From contig NZ_CP109994.1 in assembly GCF_025947065.1 (NCBI RefSeq), forward strand, positions 3,410,001 to 3,474,000: a stretch of DNA of 64,000 nt, read 5' to 3'. Shown piece after piece: positions 8,074 through 16,830 of the stretch. A program made the translations under genes and the position numbers. The stretch comes from Flavobacterium sp. N1736. GTDB lineage: Bacteria; Bacteroidota; Bacteroidia; Flavobacteriales; Flavobacteriaceae. The notes under the pieces were generated by a model. That model was not told the origin of the DNA. It saw nothing but the letters and a program-made list of their open reading frames with translations, and did not search any database. Each line of letters starts with the position of its first letter. Position 1 is the stretch's first letter.

Positions 8074-8949
8074 ATGAGTTCTAACTTTGATAAATTTCAA
8101 AAGCGCAGGTTAATTTCCTCTTATTTTTCGGTTGTATTAAGTGTTTTTCTGGTTCTATTCCTTTTAGGAGTACTGGGATTATTCATTATCAATTCTAAAA
8201 AACTGGCTGATGATTTTAAGGAAAAAATCGCAATGACAGTTTTCTTTAAAAATGAAGCCAATGATAGTGTAATAAAAGCTTTTAATACGCAATTAAAAAG
8301 AGCTCCTTTTGCAAGATCATTTGTTTATGTAACCAAAGAAAAAGCTGCAAAAGAACATACTGATATTATTGGAGAAGATTTCCTTACTTTCTTAGGAGAA
8401 AACCCATTATTAAATTCTTTTGATATTCACTTAAAAGCAGATTATGTTGAGAGAGACAGCATTCTGCAAATTGAAAGCAAACTACGCCAAAATACCATGA
8501 TTGAAGATATTGTTTATGACAAGCAATTGGTAAATCTGGTTAACGATAACATCAAAAAAGTAAGTATGTGGATTTTGATTATCAGCGGTTTCCTTACCGT
8601 AATTGCTGTTTTATTAATCAACAGTTCATTACGTTTATCCATTCACTCAAACCGATTCATTATTAAAACGATGCAAATGGTTGGCGCAACAAAATCGTTT
8701 ATTCGTAAACCATTTGTTATGCGTAGTGTAAAACTAGGAATATTGGGCGCAGGATTGGCAATTATTGCCTTGATTGCACTTTTACTTTATGTAGAAACCA
8801 ATTTCCCGGGATTAGGAATTTTAGAAGACAAAGTCTTAATTGCACTTGTATTGTTAGCCGTTTTCGGATTGGGTATTTTAATTACCTGGGTAAGTACGCA
8901 CTTTGCAACACAACGTTTCCTGAATTTAAGAACAGACGATCTTTACTAG
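8074..8949 (+). CDS. ftsX: Cell-division protein FtsX
   Basis: A 291-residue inner-membrane protein that with the ATPase FtsE signals to peptidoglycan hydrolases at the septum. It has the family layout: an N-terminal transmembrane helix (~20-45), a periplasmic domain (~50-160, with AMTVFFKNEAND and a DSILQIESKL segment), and three C-terminal helices (~165-190, 215-240, 255-280) with the conserved NSSLRLSIHSNRFIIKTMQMVGAT stretch between. ftsE is not adjacent, as is usual in Bacteroidota. It heads the syntenic run ftsX-DUF3098-uppP-truB. Confidence 0.93.
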   Translation: MSSNFDKFQKRRLISSYFSVVLSVFLVLFLLGVLGLFIINSKKLADDFKEKIAMTVFFKNEANDSVIKAFNTQLKRAPFARSFVYVTKEKAAKEHTDIIGEDFLTFLGENPLLNSFDIHLKADYVERDSILQIESKLRQNTMIEDIVYDKQLVNLVNDNIKKVSMWILIISGFLTVIAVLLINSSLRLSIHSNRFIIKTMQMVGATKSFIRKPFVMRSVKLGILGAGLAIIALIALLLYVETNFPGLGILEDKVLIALVLLAVFGLGILITWVSTHFATQRFLNLRTDDLY

Positions 8950-9022
8950 AAAGTATTCAGTCGCAGTTTTTACTTTTCAGTAATTTCAAAATAAAGAATA
9001 AACTCATATAAAAGAGGGTGAA

Positions 9023-9044
9023 ATTGCTTCGTTCCTCGCAAAGA
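9023..9044. repeat. Half copy of the GAACGAAGCAA repeat family
   Basis: ATTGCTTCGTTCCTCGCAAAG, one arm of the inverted repeat seen complete at 16660-16745, lies just upstream of the DUF3098 start codon. Confidence 0.5.
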
Positions 9045-9048
9045 CAAG

Positions 9049-9303
9049 ATGAAAAATAATAACAACAATACAGAACAACCGCAAAAACAGGAATTTCTTT
9101 TTGATGGTATCAACTACAAAATTCTATTAATTGGAATTGGTGTTATCGCATTAGGATTTGTTTTAATGTCTGGCGGAGGAAGTGATAATCCTAATGTTTT
9201 TAATGAGGATGTTTTTAGTTTCAGACGTATTCGTTTGGCTCCAACAACTGTTTTAATTGGTTTTGGAATCACGATTTATTCTATTTTCAAAAAATCTAAG
9301 TAG
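9049..9303 (+). CDS. DUF3098 small membrane protein
   Basis: An 84-residue protein with two predicted transmembrane helices (~27-45 and ~63-80). After a polar Asn/Gln-rich start come LFDGINYKILLIGIGVIALGF, a short loop with SGGGSDNPNVFNEDVFSFRRI, and a second helix. This matches the DUF3098 family of Bacteroidota, found between ftsX and uppP. Its function is unknown; the neighbours suggest an envelope or division role. A repeat arm lies a few bases upstream, so its ribosome-binding region is partly repeat-derived. Confidence 0.85.
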   Translation: MKNNNNNTEQPQKQEFLFDGINYKILLIGIGVIALGFVLMSGGGSDNPNVFNEDVFSFRRIRLAPTTVLIGFGITIYSIFKKSK

Positions 9304-9409
9304 ACTTTCTTAGACTGCTTAGACAACTTAGATCTTTAGATTATAAGATTAATCTTTTCTGAAAAAATCTAAGAAGTCTAATATTCTAAAAATCTAACAA
9401 TCTAATTAA

Positions 9410-10207
9410 ATGAATACATTACAAGCTATCGTTCTTGCCATTATTGAAGGAATTACAGAATTCTTACCTATTTCTTCAACTGGCCACATGATTATTGCTT
9501 CTTCTTTTTTCGGAATTGCACATGAGGATTTCACCAAACTTTTTACGATTGTTATTCAGCTTGGCGCTATACTTTCGGTAGTTGTTTTATATTTCAAACG
9601 CTTTTTTCAAACACTTGATTTCTATTTTAAACTATTGGTTGCGTTTATTCCTGCCGTTGTTTTAGGTTTATTATTAAGTGATTTTATTGATGGTTTATTA
9701 GAAAATCCGGTTACGGTTGCCATTTCTCTTTTAATAGGCGGTTTGATTTTATTAAAAGTAGACGAATGGTTTAATAATCCGAATACAGCCGAAACATCTC
9801 AGGAAATCACTTATCTGCAAGCTTTTAAAATTGGTTTATTTCAATGTTTGGCTATGATTCCCGGAGTTTCAAGAAGCGGCGCAAGTATTGTGGGCGGAAT
9901 GTCGCAAAAATTATCAAGAACCACAGCGGCAGAATTCTCATTTTTTTTAGCAGTTCCAACCATGTTGGGTGCAACAGTAAAAAAATGCTACGATTATTAT
10001 AAAGCAGGATTCGAATTATCTCATGATCAGGTTAATTTGTTGATTATAGGAAATGTTGTTGCTTTTATAGTAGCACTTTTAGCCATCAAATCTTTCATTG
10101 GTTTTTTAACTAAAAATGGTTTTAAAGTTTTTGGTTATTACCGAATTATTGCCGGAATCATTTTATTATTGATTCACTTTTTCATTCATCCCCTTACGAT
10201 TATATAA
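9410..10207 (+). CDS. uppP: Undecaprenyl-diphosphatase
   Basis: A 265-residue inner-membrane enzyme that dephosphorylates undecaprenyl diphosphate to recycle the lipid carrier for peptidoglycan and other glycans; over-expression gives bacitracin resistance in other species. Both BacA-family motifs are present: [14 protein letters not shown] near residues 14-27 and [10 protein letters not shown] near 148-157. About eight transmembrane helices are seen. Its stop TAA shares its last A with the ATG of truB, showing translational coupling. The preceding 9304-9409 gap is made of TCTAA-type words with no evident hairpin. Confidence 0.96.
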   Translation: MNTLQAIVLAIIEGITEFLPISSTGHMIIASSFFGIAHEDFTKLFTIVIQLGAILSVVVLYFKRFFQTLDFYFKLLVAFIPAVVLGLLLSDFIDGLLENPVTVAISLLIGGLILLKVDEWFNNPNTAETSQEITYLQAFKIGLFQCLAMIPGVSRSGASIVGGMSQKLSRTTAAEFSFFLAVPTMLGATVKKCYDYYKAGFELSHDQVNLLIIGNVVAFIVALLAIKSFIGFLTKNGFKVFGYYRIIAGIILLLIHFFIHPLTII

Positions 10208-10902
10208 TGACACCTGAAGAATATTTAAACGGACAAGTTTTATTGATTGACAAACCTTTAAAATGGAGTTCGTTTCAAGCTGTCAATAAATTAAAATACC
10301 TTTTAATCAATAAAGTCGGACTTCCAAAAAAGTTTAAAATTGGTCACGCCGGAACTCTTGATCCATTAGCGACCGGATTATTATTAATTTGCACAGGAAA
10401 ATTCACCAAAAGAATATCTGAACTTCAGGGTCAGGCTAAAGAATATACGGGAACTTTTTATATTGGAGCCACTACTCCATCGTATGATTTAGAAACAGAA
10501 ATCGATCAGACTTTTCCAACTTCGCATATCGACGAAGCTTTGATTCATGAAACCGTAAAACAGTTTTTAGGCGAAATTGATCAAAAACCACCAATTTTCT
10601 CCGCTATTAAAAAAGACGGCGTTCGTTTATATGAACATGCACGCGCCGGAGAAACTATAGAAATCGAAAGCAGAAAAACGACTATTCATGAATTTGAAAT
10701 AACCCGAATTGCACTTCCTGAAATCGATTTTAGGGTTGTTTGCAGTAAAGGAACTTATATTCGTTCATTAGCTTTTGATTTTGGAAAAGCCATGAATTCA
10801 GGATCACATTTAACTGTTTTACGCCGAACTAAAATTGGCGATTACGACGTTAAAAATGCGATCGATATTACTTTGTTTGAAGAAAGTCTACTACAAAATT
10901 AA
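10207..10902 (+). CDS. truB: tRNA pseudouridine(55) synthase
   Basis: A 231-residue enzyme that isomerises U55 in the T-loop of tRNAs. The catalytic aspartate is D52 in GHAGTLDPLATG, and the family's KP(L)-W-S-S motif (DKPLKWSSFQ) is near residue 17. The later GTYIRSLAFDFG segment (~178-189) is also typical. The C-terminal PUA-like extension of E. coli TruB is missing, as in shorter family members. It overlaps uppP by one base. Confidence 0.96.
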   Translation: MTPEEYLNGQVLLIDKPLKWSSFQAVNKLKYLLINKVGLPKKFKIGHAGTLDPLATGLLLICTGKFTKRISELQGQAKEYTGTFYIGATTPSYDLETEIDQTFPTSHIDEALIHETVKQFLGEIDQKPPIFSAIKKDGVRLYEHARAGETIEIESRKTTIHEFEITRIALPEIDFRVVCSKGTYIRSLAFDFGKAMNSGSHLTVLRRTKIGDYDVKNAIDITLFEESLLQN

Positions 10903-10908
10903 AATCCT

Positions 10909-11448
10909 ATGAAGAAATTTTTATTTGCGTTTATCATTGTTCTGCTTACAAAATCATTTGTTCAGGCGCAAAATAAAAAATTTACCTACATACAATTTGA
11001 CGTTGCTGTATCTATAGCCGGTAATCCGGAAAGAAATGAATCAGAAGATTATCCCGGGCAAAAAAACAATGCTTTCTTTGTTCCGGACGGTTTGGGTTCA
11101 AAAATTGGATACGGAGTACAGTACAAAAAATCGATTACATTGGGAATTCACAGTGGAATTGACTGGAAATGGGATGAAAAATTTGTTGCAGTTCCTGTTT
11201 ATCTCAATCTTGGATTAAGTCCCAAAATAGGTGAAGAATCAAGAATTATTTTACAGGCCGGATATGGAAAAGGTTTTGCATTGGGCCGCGGAAATTTAAG
11301 CGGTGAATATAAGAAAATCAGACTCGGAATAGGCTCTGATGATTTTACTCTTTTTGCAGAAATTGCTCAATATGAAATTCCGCTACATAAAGAAAAAAAC
11401 ATTGGTAATATTAGTTTTGGAGTATCTTTAATAAGTTTTGATTATTAA
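10909..11448 (+). CDS. Exported protein, probable small outer-membrane barrel
   Basis: Not assigned to a named family. The 179-residue product has a signal peptide (MKKFLFAFIIVLLTKSFVQAQ) and then alternating amphipathic strands (KIGYGVQYKKSITLGIHSGIDW, VPVYLNLGLSPKI, IILQAGYGKG, FTLFAEIAQYEI), ending in SFGVSLISFDY with a terminal aromatic. That pattern fits an eight-stranded outer-membrane barrel. It starts six bases after truB and is probably co-transcribed with it, though the product need not be related in function. Confidence 0.7.
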   Translation: MKKFLFAFIIVLLTKSFVQAQNKKFTYIQFDVAVSIAGNPERNESEDYPGQKNNAFFVPDGLGSKIGYGVQYKKSITLGIHSGIDWKWDEKFVAVPVYLNLGLSPKIGEESRIILQAGYGKGFALGRGNLSGEYKKIRLGIGSDDFTLFAEIAQYEIPLHKEKNIGNISFGVSLISFDY

Positions 11449-11792
11449 AAATGTCTTTTGAAGATGTCTTTAATGAAATAGCACACTACAAAATAATGTG
11501 ATTGTAATGTGCCAACTCCTGAATTAATGTTTTATTGGAATTAATAATGTGGTACATTTTTTCCGTCAAACAATAATCTTGAAAAAAAATCATAAAATTT
11601 TTCGAATAACTTTTTCATAATAGTGCATTTTTTAATTGTTAAAGATTAAATAGACACCAATAAAGAGTAAATCAAAAAATAGATAATAGAAGTGGGTTAT
11701 ATTACAGAGCCAATATACAAATTTTTCAATTCAAAAAAATATTTTAATGATTTTTTGCAAGTAAAATATTTACGCTCAATACATTAAACAAA
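11449..11792. other. Intergenic gap, 344 bases, no gene
   Basis: AT-rich sequence between convergent genes. The only structure seen is an imperfect inverted repeat, GCACACTACA (11481-11490) with TGTAATGTGC (11503-11512), one mismatch. No convincing terminator for either flanking gene was found. Confidence 0.5.
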
Positions 11793-12410
11793 TTAAAGGC
11801 GATTGTATTTAATGTTTTCCATTATCTGAACTAATTCCTGCTGAACCGAAATTCCTTTATCTGCAAGATACCATAACTGCAAATCGGTTTTGATTTTCTC
11901 ATCAATTACACCAAATTCTTTTTTATAATTGATCATCAATTCTGCAGCTTCTTTTGGTCTTGGTCCCCAATCGGCACGAACAATTCCGGCTTCTTTACAA
12001 ATCACAATTACTTTTGGAATTGCTCTGCCGCCGTTTGTTAAATACTGATTCATTAAATCGTCGTTTTGATCACGCAGCACGATTCTTACATCGATCTTTT
12101 TATTAGATTCGATCGCCATTTTATTAATTACAGGAAGTATTTGCGCTGCATCTCCACACCAGCCTTCAGAAATAACAAGCCAGATATAATGGTTGTTTAA
12201 GTTTTGTAGTTTTGAAATTACATCTTCAGAAATTTTGATGGTTTTTTCCAGACGATTCATTCTCGCTTCATTCAATTTGGTGTAATGAGTAAGACTTTCT
12301 GATTGTTCGTTACCGGTTGATTTTTCTTCTGATAATAAATCTGTAACAAGTTTTCGATATTCAGGATAAGAATAACTATTGAATAATGCTTTAGCTACAA
12401 TACTTTTCAT
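11793..12410 (-). CDS. Thioredoxin-fold protein with a single active-site cysteine
   Basis: A 205-residue cytoplasmic protein without a signal peptide. The C-terminal two-thirds follow the thioredoxin fold: [20 protein letters not shown] (~75-95), a central strand [12 protein letters not shown], and the cis-proline region [10 protein letters not shown] near residue 130. The active-site position reads WCGDA, with only the first cysteine of the usual CxxC, so it cannot form the standard disulfide and may act by a monothiol mechanism. It is followed by [14 protein letters not shown]. It stands alone, divergent from pyrH. Confidence 0.85.
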   Translation of the reverse strand: MKSIVAKALFNSYSYPEYRKLVTDLLSEEKSTGNEQSESLTHYTKLNEARMNRLEKTIKISEDVISKLQNLNNHYIWLVISEGWCGDAAQILPVINKMAIESNKKIDVRIVLRDQNDDLMNQYLTNGGRAIPKVIVICKEAGIVRADWGPRPKEAAELMINYKKEFGVIDEKIKTDLQLWYLADKGISVQQELVQIMENIKYNRL

Positions 12411-12572
12411 ATATGTTTCGTTTTGATACGATAAAAATACAAATTTTAGAAAGATGCAGTGATGACTTTTATCATATTGAAGAAAAATTAATCTTAAAAA
12501 CAGCTATTAAGTTTAAACTTAAAGAATCAATTAATTTTTTTAAAACATTATTTTTAAAAATCAGAATATGTC

Positions 12573-12580
12573 TATATTTG
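12573..12580 (+). promoter_or_regulatory. Promoter -7 element of pyrH
   Basis: TATATTTG matches TAnnTTTG exactly, 21 bases before the ATG at 12602. It rules out the longer in-frame start at 12413, which would lie upstream of the promoter. Confidence 0.55.
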
Positions 12581-12601
12581 CACAAATTAACGCAACAACA
12601 C

Positions 12602-13309
12602 ATGAAATATAAAAGAATTCTTCTAAAACTAAGTGGCGAAGCCTTAATGGGTGATTTACAATACGGAATTGACCCAAAAAGATTAGCCGAATATGCTGAA
12701 GAAATTAAGCAAATTCACAGTAAAGGAGTAGAAATTGCTATTGTTATAGGAGGAGGAAATATTTTTAGAGGCGTTGCAGGTGCAAGTGCCGGTATGGATA
12801 GAGTACAAGGCGATTATATGGGAATGCTTGCTACTGTTATTAATGGAATGGCTTTGCAGGGTGCTCTTGAAGACAAGGGAATGAAAACACGTTTGCAGAC
12901 TGCTCTTAAAATGGAATCTATTGCAGAACCTTATATTAAAAGAAGAGCAGATCGTCATCTTGAAAAAGGAAGAATCGTAATTTTTGGAGCCGGAACCGGA
13001 AATCCATATTTTACAACCGATACTGCAGCTGTTTTAAGAGGAATTGAAATTAATGCTGATGTTATCTTAAAAGGTACGCGTGTTGATGGTGTTTATGACT
13101 CTGATCCTGAAAAAAATGCTTCGGCAGTAAAATTTGATATGATTTCGTTTGATGATGTCCTTAAAAAAGGATTAAACGTAATGGATACAACTGCTTTTAC
13201 TTTAAGCCAGGAAAACAAATTGCCAATCGTTGTTTTTGACATGAACAAAATTGGAAATCTATTAAAAATCTGCGAAGGCGAAAATATTGGAACTGTAGTT
13301 AATGTATAG
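12602..13309 (+). CDS. pyrH: UMP kinase
   Basis: A 235-residue enzyme that phosphorylates UMP to UDP in pyrimidine nucleotide synthesis, of the hexameric amino-acid-kinase family. The start [17 protein letters not shown] is the family's N-terminus; the glycine-rich [11 protein letters not shown] (~residues 52-62) and [13 protein letters not shown] (~133-145) motifs bind substrate. The frame stays open for 63 codons upstream, but that stretch contains the promoter and is not conserved-looking, so 12602 is preferred. frr follows on the same strand, the usual pairing. Confidence 0.96.
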   Translation: MKYKRILLKLSGEALMGDLQYGIDPKRLAEYAEEIKQIHSKGVEIAIVIGGGNIFRGVAGASAGMDRVQGDYMGMLATVINGMALQGALEDKGMKTRLQTALKMESIAEPYIKRRADRHLEKGRIVIFGAGTGNPYFTTDTAAVLRGIEINADVILKGTRVDGVYDSDPEKNASAVKFDMISFDDVLKKGLNVMDTTAFTLSQENKLPIVVFDMNKIGNLLKICEGENIGTVVNV

Positions 13310-13461
13310 TCTACTTAGATTGTTAGATCGTTAGATTTCTCTAAATTTCAATAATCACGGAATATTAAAAATAAAAAAAACTATATTAGTTAGTAAATTA
13401 GATGGTGGTATTTTTAAAAATCTAAAAATCAAATTGTCTAAAAATCTAAAAATCTAAAAAA

Positions 13462-14025
13462 ATGAGTGAAGAAATAGATTTTATTTTAGAAAGTACTGAA
13501 GAATCAATGAATGGTTCGATAGCGCATTTAGAAAAAGAATTCTTAAACATTCGTGCAGGAAAAGCTTCTCCTGCGATGTTAGGAAGTGTTTTCGTAGATT
13601 ATTACGGATCTGCAACACCACTTTCGCAAGTATCAAAAATTAGCGTTCCTGATGCAAGAACAATTACATTACAGCCTTTTGAAAAAAACATGCTGCAAAC
13701 AATTGAAAAAGCGATTATGATTGCTAATATTGGTTTCAACCCAATGAATAACGGAGACGTTATCATTATCAGCGTTCCGCCTTTAACAGAAGAGCGCCGT
13801 AGAGATTTGGCCAAACAAGCAAAATCTGAAGCAGAAGATGCAAAAATTGGTATTCGTAACTCTCGTAAAGATGCTAATACTGATATTAAAAAATTAGAAA
13901 AAGAAGGAACTTCAGAAGATGTTTGTAAATCTGCAGAAGAAGAAGTTCAGAATTTAACAAATGCATACATCAAAAAAATTGACGAATTATTGGCTGCTAA
14001 AGAAGCAGAAATCATGAAAGTTTAA
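13462..14025 (+). CDS. frr: Ribosome-recycling factor
   Basis: A 187-residue protein that with EF-G splits post-termination ribosomes. It has the RRF helix LEKEFLNIRAGKASPAML, the PLSQVSKISVPDARTITLQPFEK stretch of the second domain and the C-terminal RRDLAKQAKSEAEDAKIGIRNSRKDAN helix, and its length fits the family. pyrH lies upstream; the 152-base gap is made of repeated TCTAAAAATC words. A strong terminator follows. Confidence 0.96.
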   Translation: MSEEIDFILESTEESMNGSIAHLEKEFLNIRAGKASPAMLGSVFVDYYGSATPLSQVSKISVPDARTITLQPFEKNMLQTIEKAIMIANIGFNPMNNGDVIIISVPPLTEERRRDLAKQAKSEAEDAKIGIRNSRKDANTDIKKLEKEGTSEDVCKSAEEEVQNLTNAYIKKIDELLAAKEAEIMKV

Positions 14026-14045
14026 TTTTATTTGATACAAATTAA

Positions 14046-14084
14046 AAATCCGTTTAGTAAAATTGTACTAGACGGATTTTTTTA
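14046..14084 (+). terminator. Rho-independent terminator of frr
   Basis: AAATCCGTTTAGTA (14046-14059) pairs with TACTAGACGGATTT (14066-14079), followed by a T-run; 20 bases beyond the frr stop. Confidence 0.85.
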
Positions 14085-14088
14085 TTAC

Positions 14089-14096
14089 TATTTTTG
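14089..14096 (+). promoter_or_regulatory. Promoter -7 element of DUF5686 gene
   Basis: TATTTTTG matches TAnnTTTG exactly, just after the frr terminator and 46 bases before the ATG at 14143. Confidence 0.45.
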
Positions 14097-14142
14097 CATA
14101 CCAAAATCAAATTGTTTTCGTTTTGAAACTATAATCCTCTGT

Positions 14143-16635
14143 ATGAAGCTATTTTGTTTATTGACTTTGTTTTTCACGCTTACTATTCAGGCGCAATTTC
14201 AAATAAACGGAATTGTGAACGACTCCAAAAACAAACCGCTTCCATTTGCCACGATTACAACTTCAGACAATAATAATACGATTACGGATGTCGACGGAAA
14301 ATTTATCCTCAAATCGATAACAAACATCTCCTCTTTTACGGTTTCATATATTGGTTTTACGACCAAAAATATTGTTATTGTAAATAATAAAAAATTCTAT
14401 TCGGTTTCACTTTCTGAAAAAACAGATGATTTAAAAGAAGTTGTCATTTCGAATGAAAATCCGGCTTTAGCCATTTTAAGAAAAGTTATAGCGAATAAAA
14501 ACAATAACAATCCGCAGAAAAAACTAAATAGTTTTGAATACAAAACGTATAATAAACTTATTGTAACGGCGAATCCTGACTCTATTGATGGCAGAATTGA
14601 TTCATCTGCAGCCTATAGAGATTTCAATAAAAAAGAAATAAACATCGATTCTTCTGATTATAAGTTTAAAGAAATAATCAGCAAACAGCATTTATTTCAA
14701 ACCGAAAAAGTATCACAATATCAGTTTGCCAATAATAAGCTTAAAGAAACTATTCTGGGCAGTAAAATGGCAGGTTTTAAACAGCCTGTTTACGAAATAA
14801 TTGCTTTCAATCTGCAGTCTATTTCTATTTATGATACTAAATATGAATTGTTTGAAACGAAACATCAAAGCCCAATTGCAGACAACGCTCTTGCCGATTA
14901 TAATTATAAACTTCTTGATACTGTAGCTATCAAAGGGAGAAATACCTATATGATTTACTTTAAAAACAAAAAAAGAAAATCAAACAGACTTGAAGGTGTT
15001 TTATATATTGATCAGGAAAATTTTGCTGTTGCCAAAGCTGTAATGCGAATAAAAGGCGTTCTTGATATTAGCGGCATTCATGAATTTGATTATGTGCCGG
15101 GTGAAAAATTATGGTTTCAGAGCAATACAACGTTCAAAATTGTAAAAGGAAAAAACAATGAAGATATTAAAATCTTAGGCGGAACAATTCTGTTTGATGC
15201 AGATGCCGAAGAAGATGTTGAACCGAGGAAAAAAGTAGCTTCAGATTTCACTTATTTACTTTCTGAAAGTAACAATTTTGATGTTCATTACAATAACAAT
15301 TCGCCCATAAAAAACCCGTCGCTTTATATTGAAATTAAAGATGATGCGAGCAAACAGCCTGAAACATTCTGGAATAAATACCGAAAAGACAGCCTCGATT
15401 TAAAAGGTCAAAAAACATATCAGTTATTAGACAGCCTTTCGATCAATAAAAGAATTGAAAAACGATTAGGATTGGGCAGAAAAATCATCAACGGTTATTT
15501 TCCTCTTGGTCCAATCGATCTTGATTTAAAGAAAATAATAAGTTACAACAACTACGAAGGTTTTCGATTGGGTCTTGGCGGTGTTACGAATGACCGATTT
15601 TCTAAAAACTTCAGAATTGAAGGATATTCGGCTTACGGAACAAAAGATGGTGTAATTAAATATAGTTTAGGCGCAGGAGTTTTGCTGGACAAAAACACAA
15701 ATACATGGCTAAACGGATCTTATACTGATGATATTCGGGAAATTGCGAGTACCGTTTTTGCAGTCGATAAACGTGTTTTTAAGATTTATGATCCACGACC
15801 AATCAACATTAGTACATTCTACAGTTACACGAGCTGGAAAACCAATCTTCAAACTAAAATAATTCCAAAAACAGAAGCCGTTTTAGAATTATCAACAAGC
15901 TATATCGAGCCAAAATTTGATTATCTCTTTAATTTAAACGGAAAATTATATTCGAATTACACAATGACAACCGCAATGTTATCGATTGTATGGGCGCCAT
16001 TTAGTGAATTTATGCAAACTCCAACCGGAAGAAACGAATCTGATAAAAGGTTTCCGAGATTTACTTTTCAGTACACACAATCATTGCCGAATGTATTGGG
16101 AAATGATTTTACTTTTGGAAAAATAGATTTTAAAACTGAATACGAGAAAAAATACCTCAACGGTCAAAAAACAAGTTTATTATTGCAAGGAGGTTATGCA
16201 ATAGGCGACGTACCTATTACGCACTTATACAATACTGCGCCTAACAATTTAACCAAAGAAACGGTTGTGCAGCGTATTACTTTTGCCGGAAGAAACAGTT
16301 TTGAAACCATGTATTTTAATGAGTTTTTCTCCAGTCAATATATTATGTTTCAGATAAAACATGGCTTTGACCGAATTCGATTGCTACGAAAAGTTCGTCC
16401 ATCAATGGTATTAGTAACCAGAATGGCTTGGGGAAACATGGAAAATCCGGAACAGCATGTTGGACCAACATACAAAACACTTGACAGAGGTTTCTTTGAA
16501 TCCGGAATCGAGTTAAACAAAATCTACAAAGGTTTCGGCTTAGGCGGATTCTATCGCTACGGACCAAATCAGCTATTGAAATTTGAAGATAATGTTGCCG
16601 TTAAGATTTCTTATGTTTTGGATTTGGGGCTTTAG
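14143..16635 (+). CDS. DUF5686-type outer-membrane protein with carboxypeptidase-like domain
   Basis: An 830-residue exported protein. It has a signal peptide (MKLFCLLTLFFTLTIQAQ), a carboxypeptidase-like regulatory beta-sandwich at ~20-105 (INGIVNDSKNKPLPFATI, TDVDGKFIL), a middle region starting at ALAILRKVIANKN, and a long C-terminal part rich in barrel-like strands ending KISYVLDLGL. This is the layout of the DUF5686 family of Bacteroidota, often annotated carboxypeptidase-like regulatory domain protein; its function is unknown. A non-ATG start at 14032 is possible in frame but overlaps the terminator and promoter, so 14143 is used. Confidence 0.88.
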   Translation: MKLFCLLTLFFTLTIQAQFQINGIVNDSKNKPLPFATITTSDNNNTITDVDGKFILKSITNISSFTVSYIGFTTKNIVIVNNKKFYSVSLSEKTDDLKEVVISNENPALAILRKVIANKNNNNPQKKLNSFEYKTYNKLIVTANPDSIDGRIDSSAAYRDFNKKEINIDSSDYKFKEIISKQHLFQTEKVSQYQFANNKLKETILGSKMAGFKQPVYEIIAFNLQSISIYDTKYELFETKHQSPIADNALADYNYKLLDTVAIKGRNTYMIYFKNKKRKSNRLEGVLYIDQENFAVAKAVMRIKGVLDISGIHEFDYVPGEKLWFQSNTTFKIVKGKNNEDIKILGGTILFDADAEEDVEPRKKVASDFTYLLSESNNFDVHYNNNSPIKNPSLYIEIKDDASKQPETFWNKYRKDSLDLKGQKTYQLLDSLSINKRIEKRLGLGRKIINGYFPLGPIDLDLKKIISYNNYEGFRLGLGGVTNDRFSKNFRIEGYSAYGTKDGVIKYSLGAGVLLDKNTNTWLNGSYTDDIREIASTVFAVDKRVFKIYDPRPINISTFYSYTSWKTNLQTKIIPKTEAVLELSTSYIEPKFDYLFNLNGKLYSNYTMTTAMLSIVWAPFSEFMQTPTGRNESDKRFPRFTFQYTQSLPNVLGNDFTFGKIDFKTEYEKKYLNGQKTSLLLQGGYAIGDVPITHLYNTAPNNLTKETVVQRITFAGRNSFETMYFNEFFSSQYIMFQIKHGFDRIRLLRKVRPSMVLVTRMAWGNMENPEQHVGPTYKTLDRGFFESGIELNKIYKGFGLGGFYRYGPNQLLKFEDNVAVKISYVLDLGL

Positions 16636-16659
16636 GTTTTAAAATTCCAAGCCTCGTTT

Positions 16660-16745
16660 GTCATTGCGAGGAACGAAGCAACCACACTTGCAAAATCAAA
16701 CTATATGCAATTCATAGTAAGGTTGCTTCGTTCCTCGCAATAACG
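16660..16745. repeat. Inverted repeat, ATTGCGAGGAACGAAGCAA family
   Basis: Arms TCATTGCGAGGAACGAAGCA (16661-16680) and TGCTTCGTTCCTCGCAATAA (16723-16742) face each other about 42 bases apart. A single arm lies at 9023-9044 and a partial one near 39738-39765. No coding capacity. Confidence 0.7.
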
Positions 16746-16768
16746 CAGCAACCGCATAAAACAAAAAA

Positions 16769-16806
16769 AATCCCAAACTCCAATCTTTAAATTGGAGTTT
16801 GGGATT
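16769..16806. terminator. Bidirectional terminator between DUF5686 and antiporter genes
   Basis: A perfect 16-bp stem, AATCCCAAACTCCAAT with ATTGGAGTTTGGGATT, and a 6-base loop. The A-run at 16762-16770 gives a T-run for the minus-strand antiporter; the plus side has a weaker one. The outer bases match the leuS terminator. Confidence 0.85.
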
Positions 16807-16830
16807 TTAAATATTCAAATTTTAAAAACT

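Noticed and set aside
12413..12601. 63-codon N-terminal extension of PyrH
   Set aside because: It contains the -7 element TATATTTG and no conserved sequence; UMP kinases start at [17 protein letters not shown].
13310..13461. CRISPR-like short repeats (TCTAAAAATC words)
   Set aside because: The words are degenerate, abutting and not separated by unique spacers of fixed length; the same kind of text fills other gaps (9304-9409, 52540-52625).
14032..14142. Longer form of the DUF5686 protein from a TTG start
   Set aside because: The extra codons run through the frr terminator and a promoter and put non-signal sequence before a clear signal peptide.
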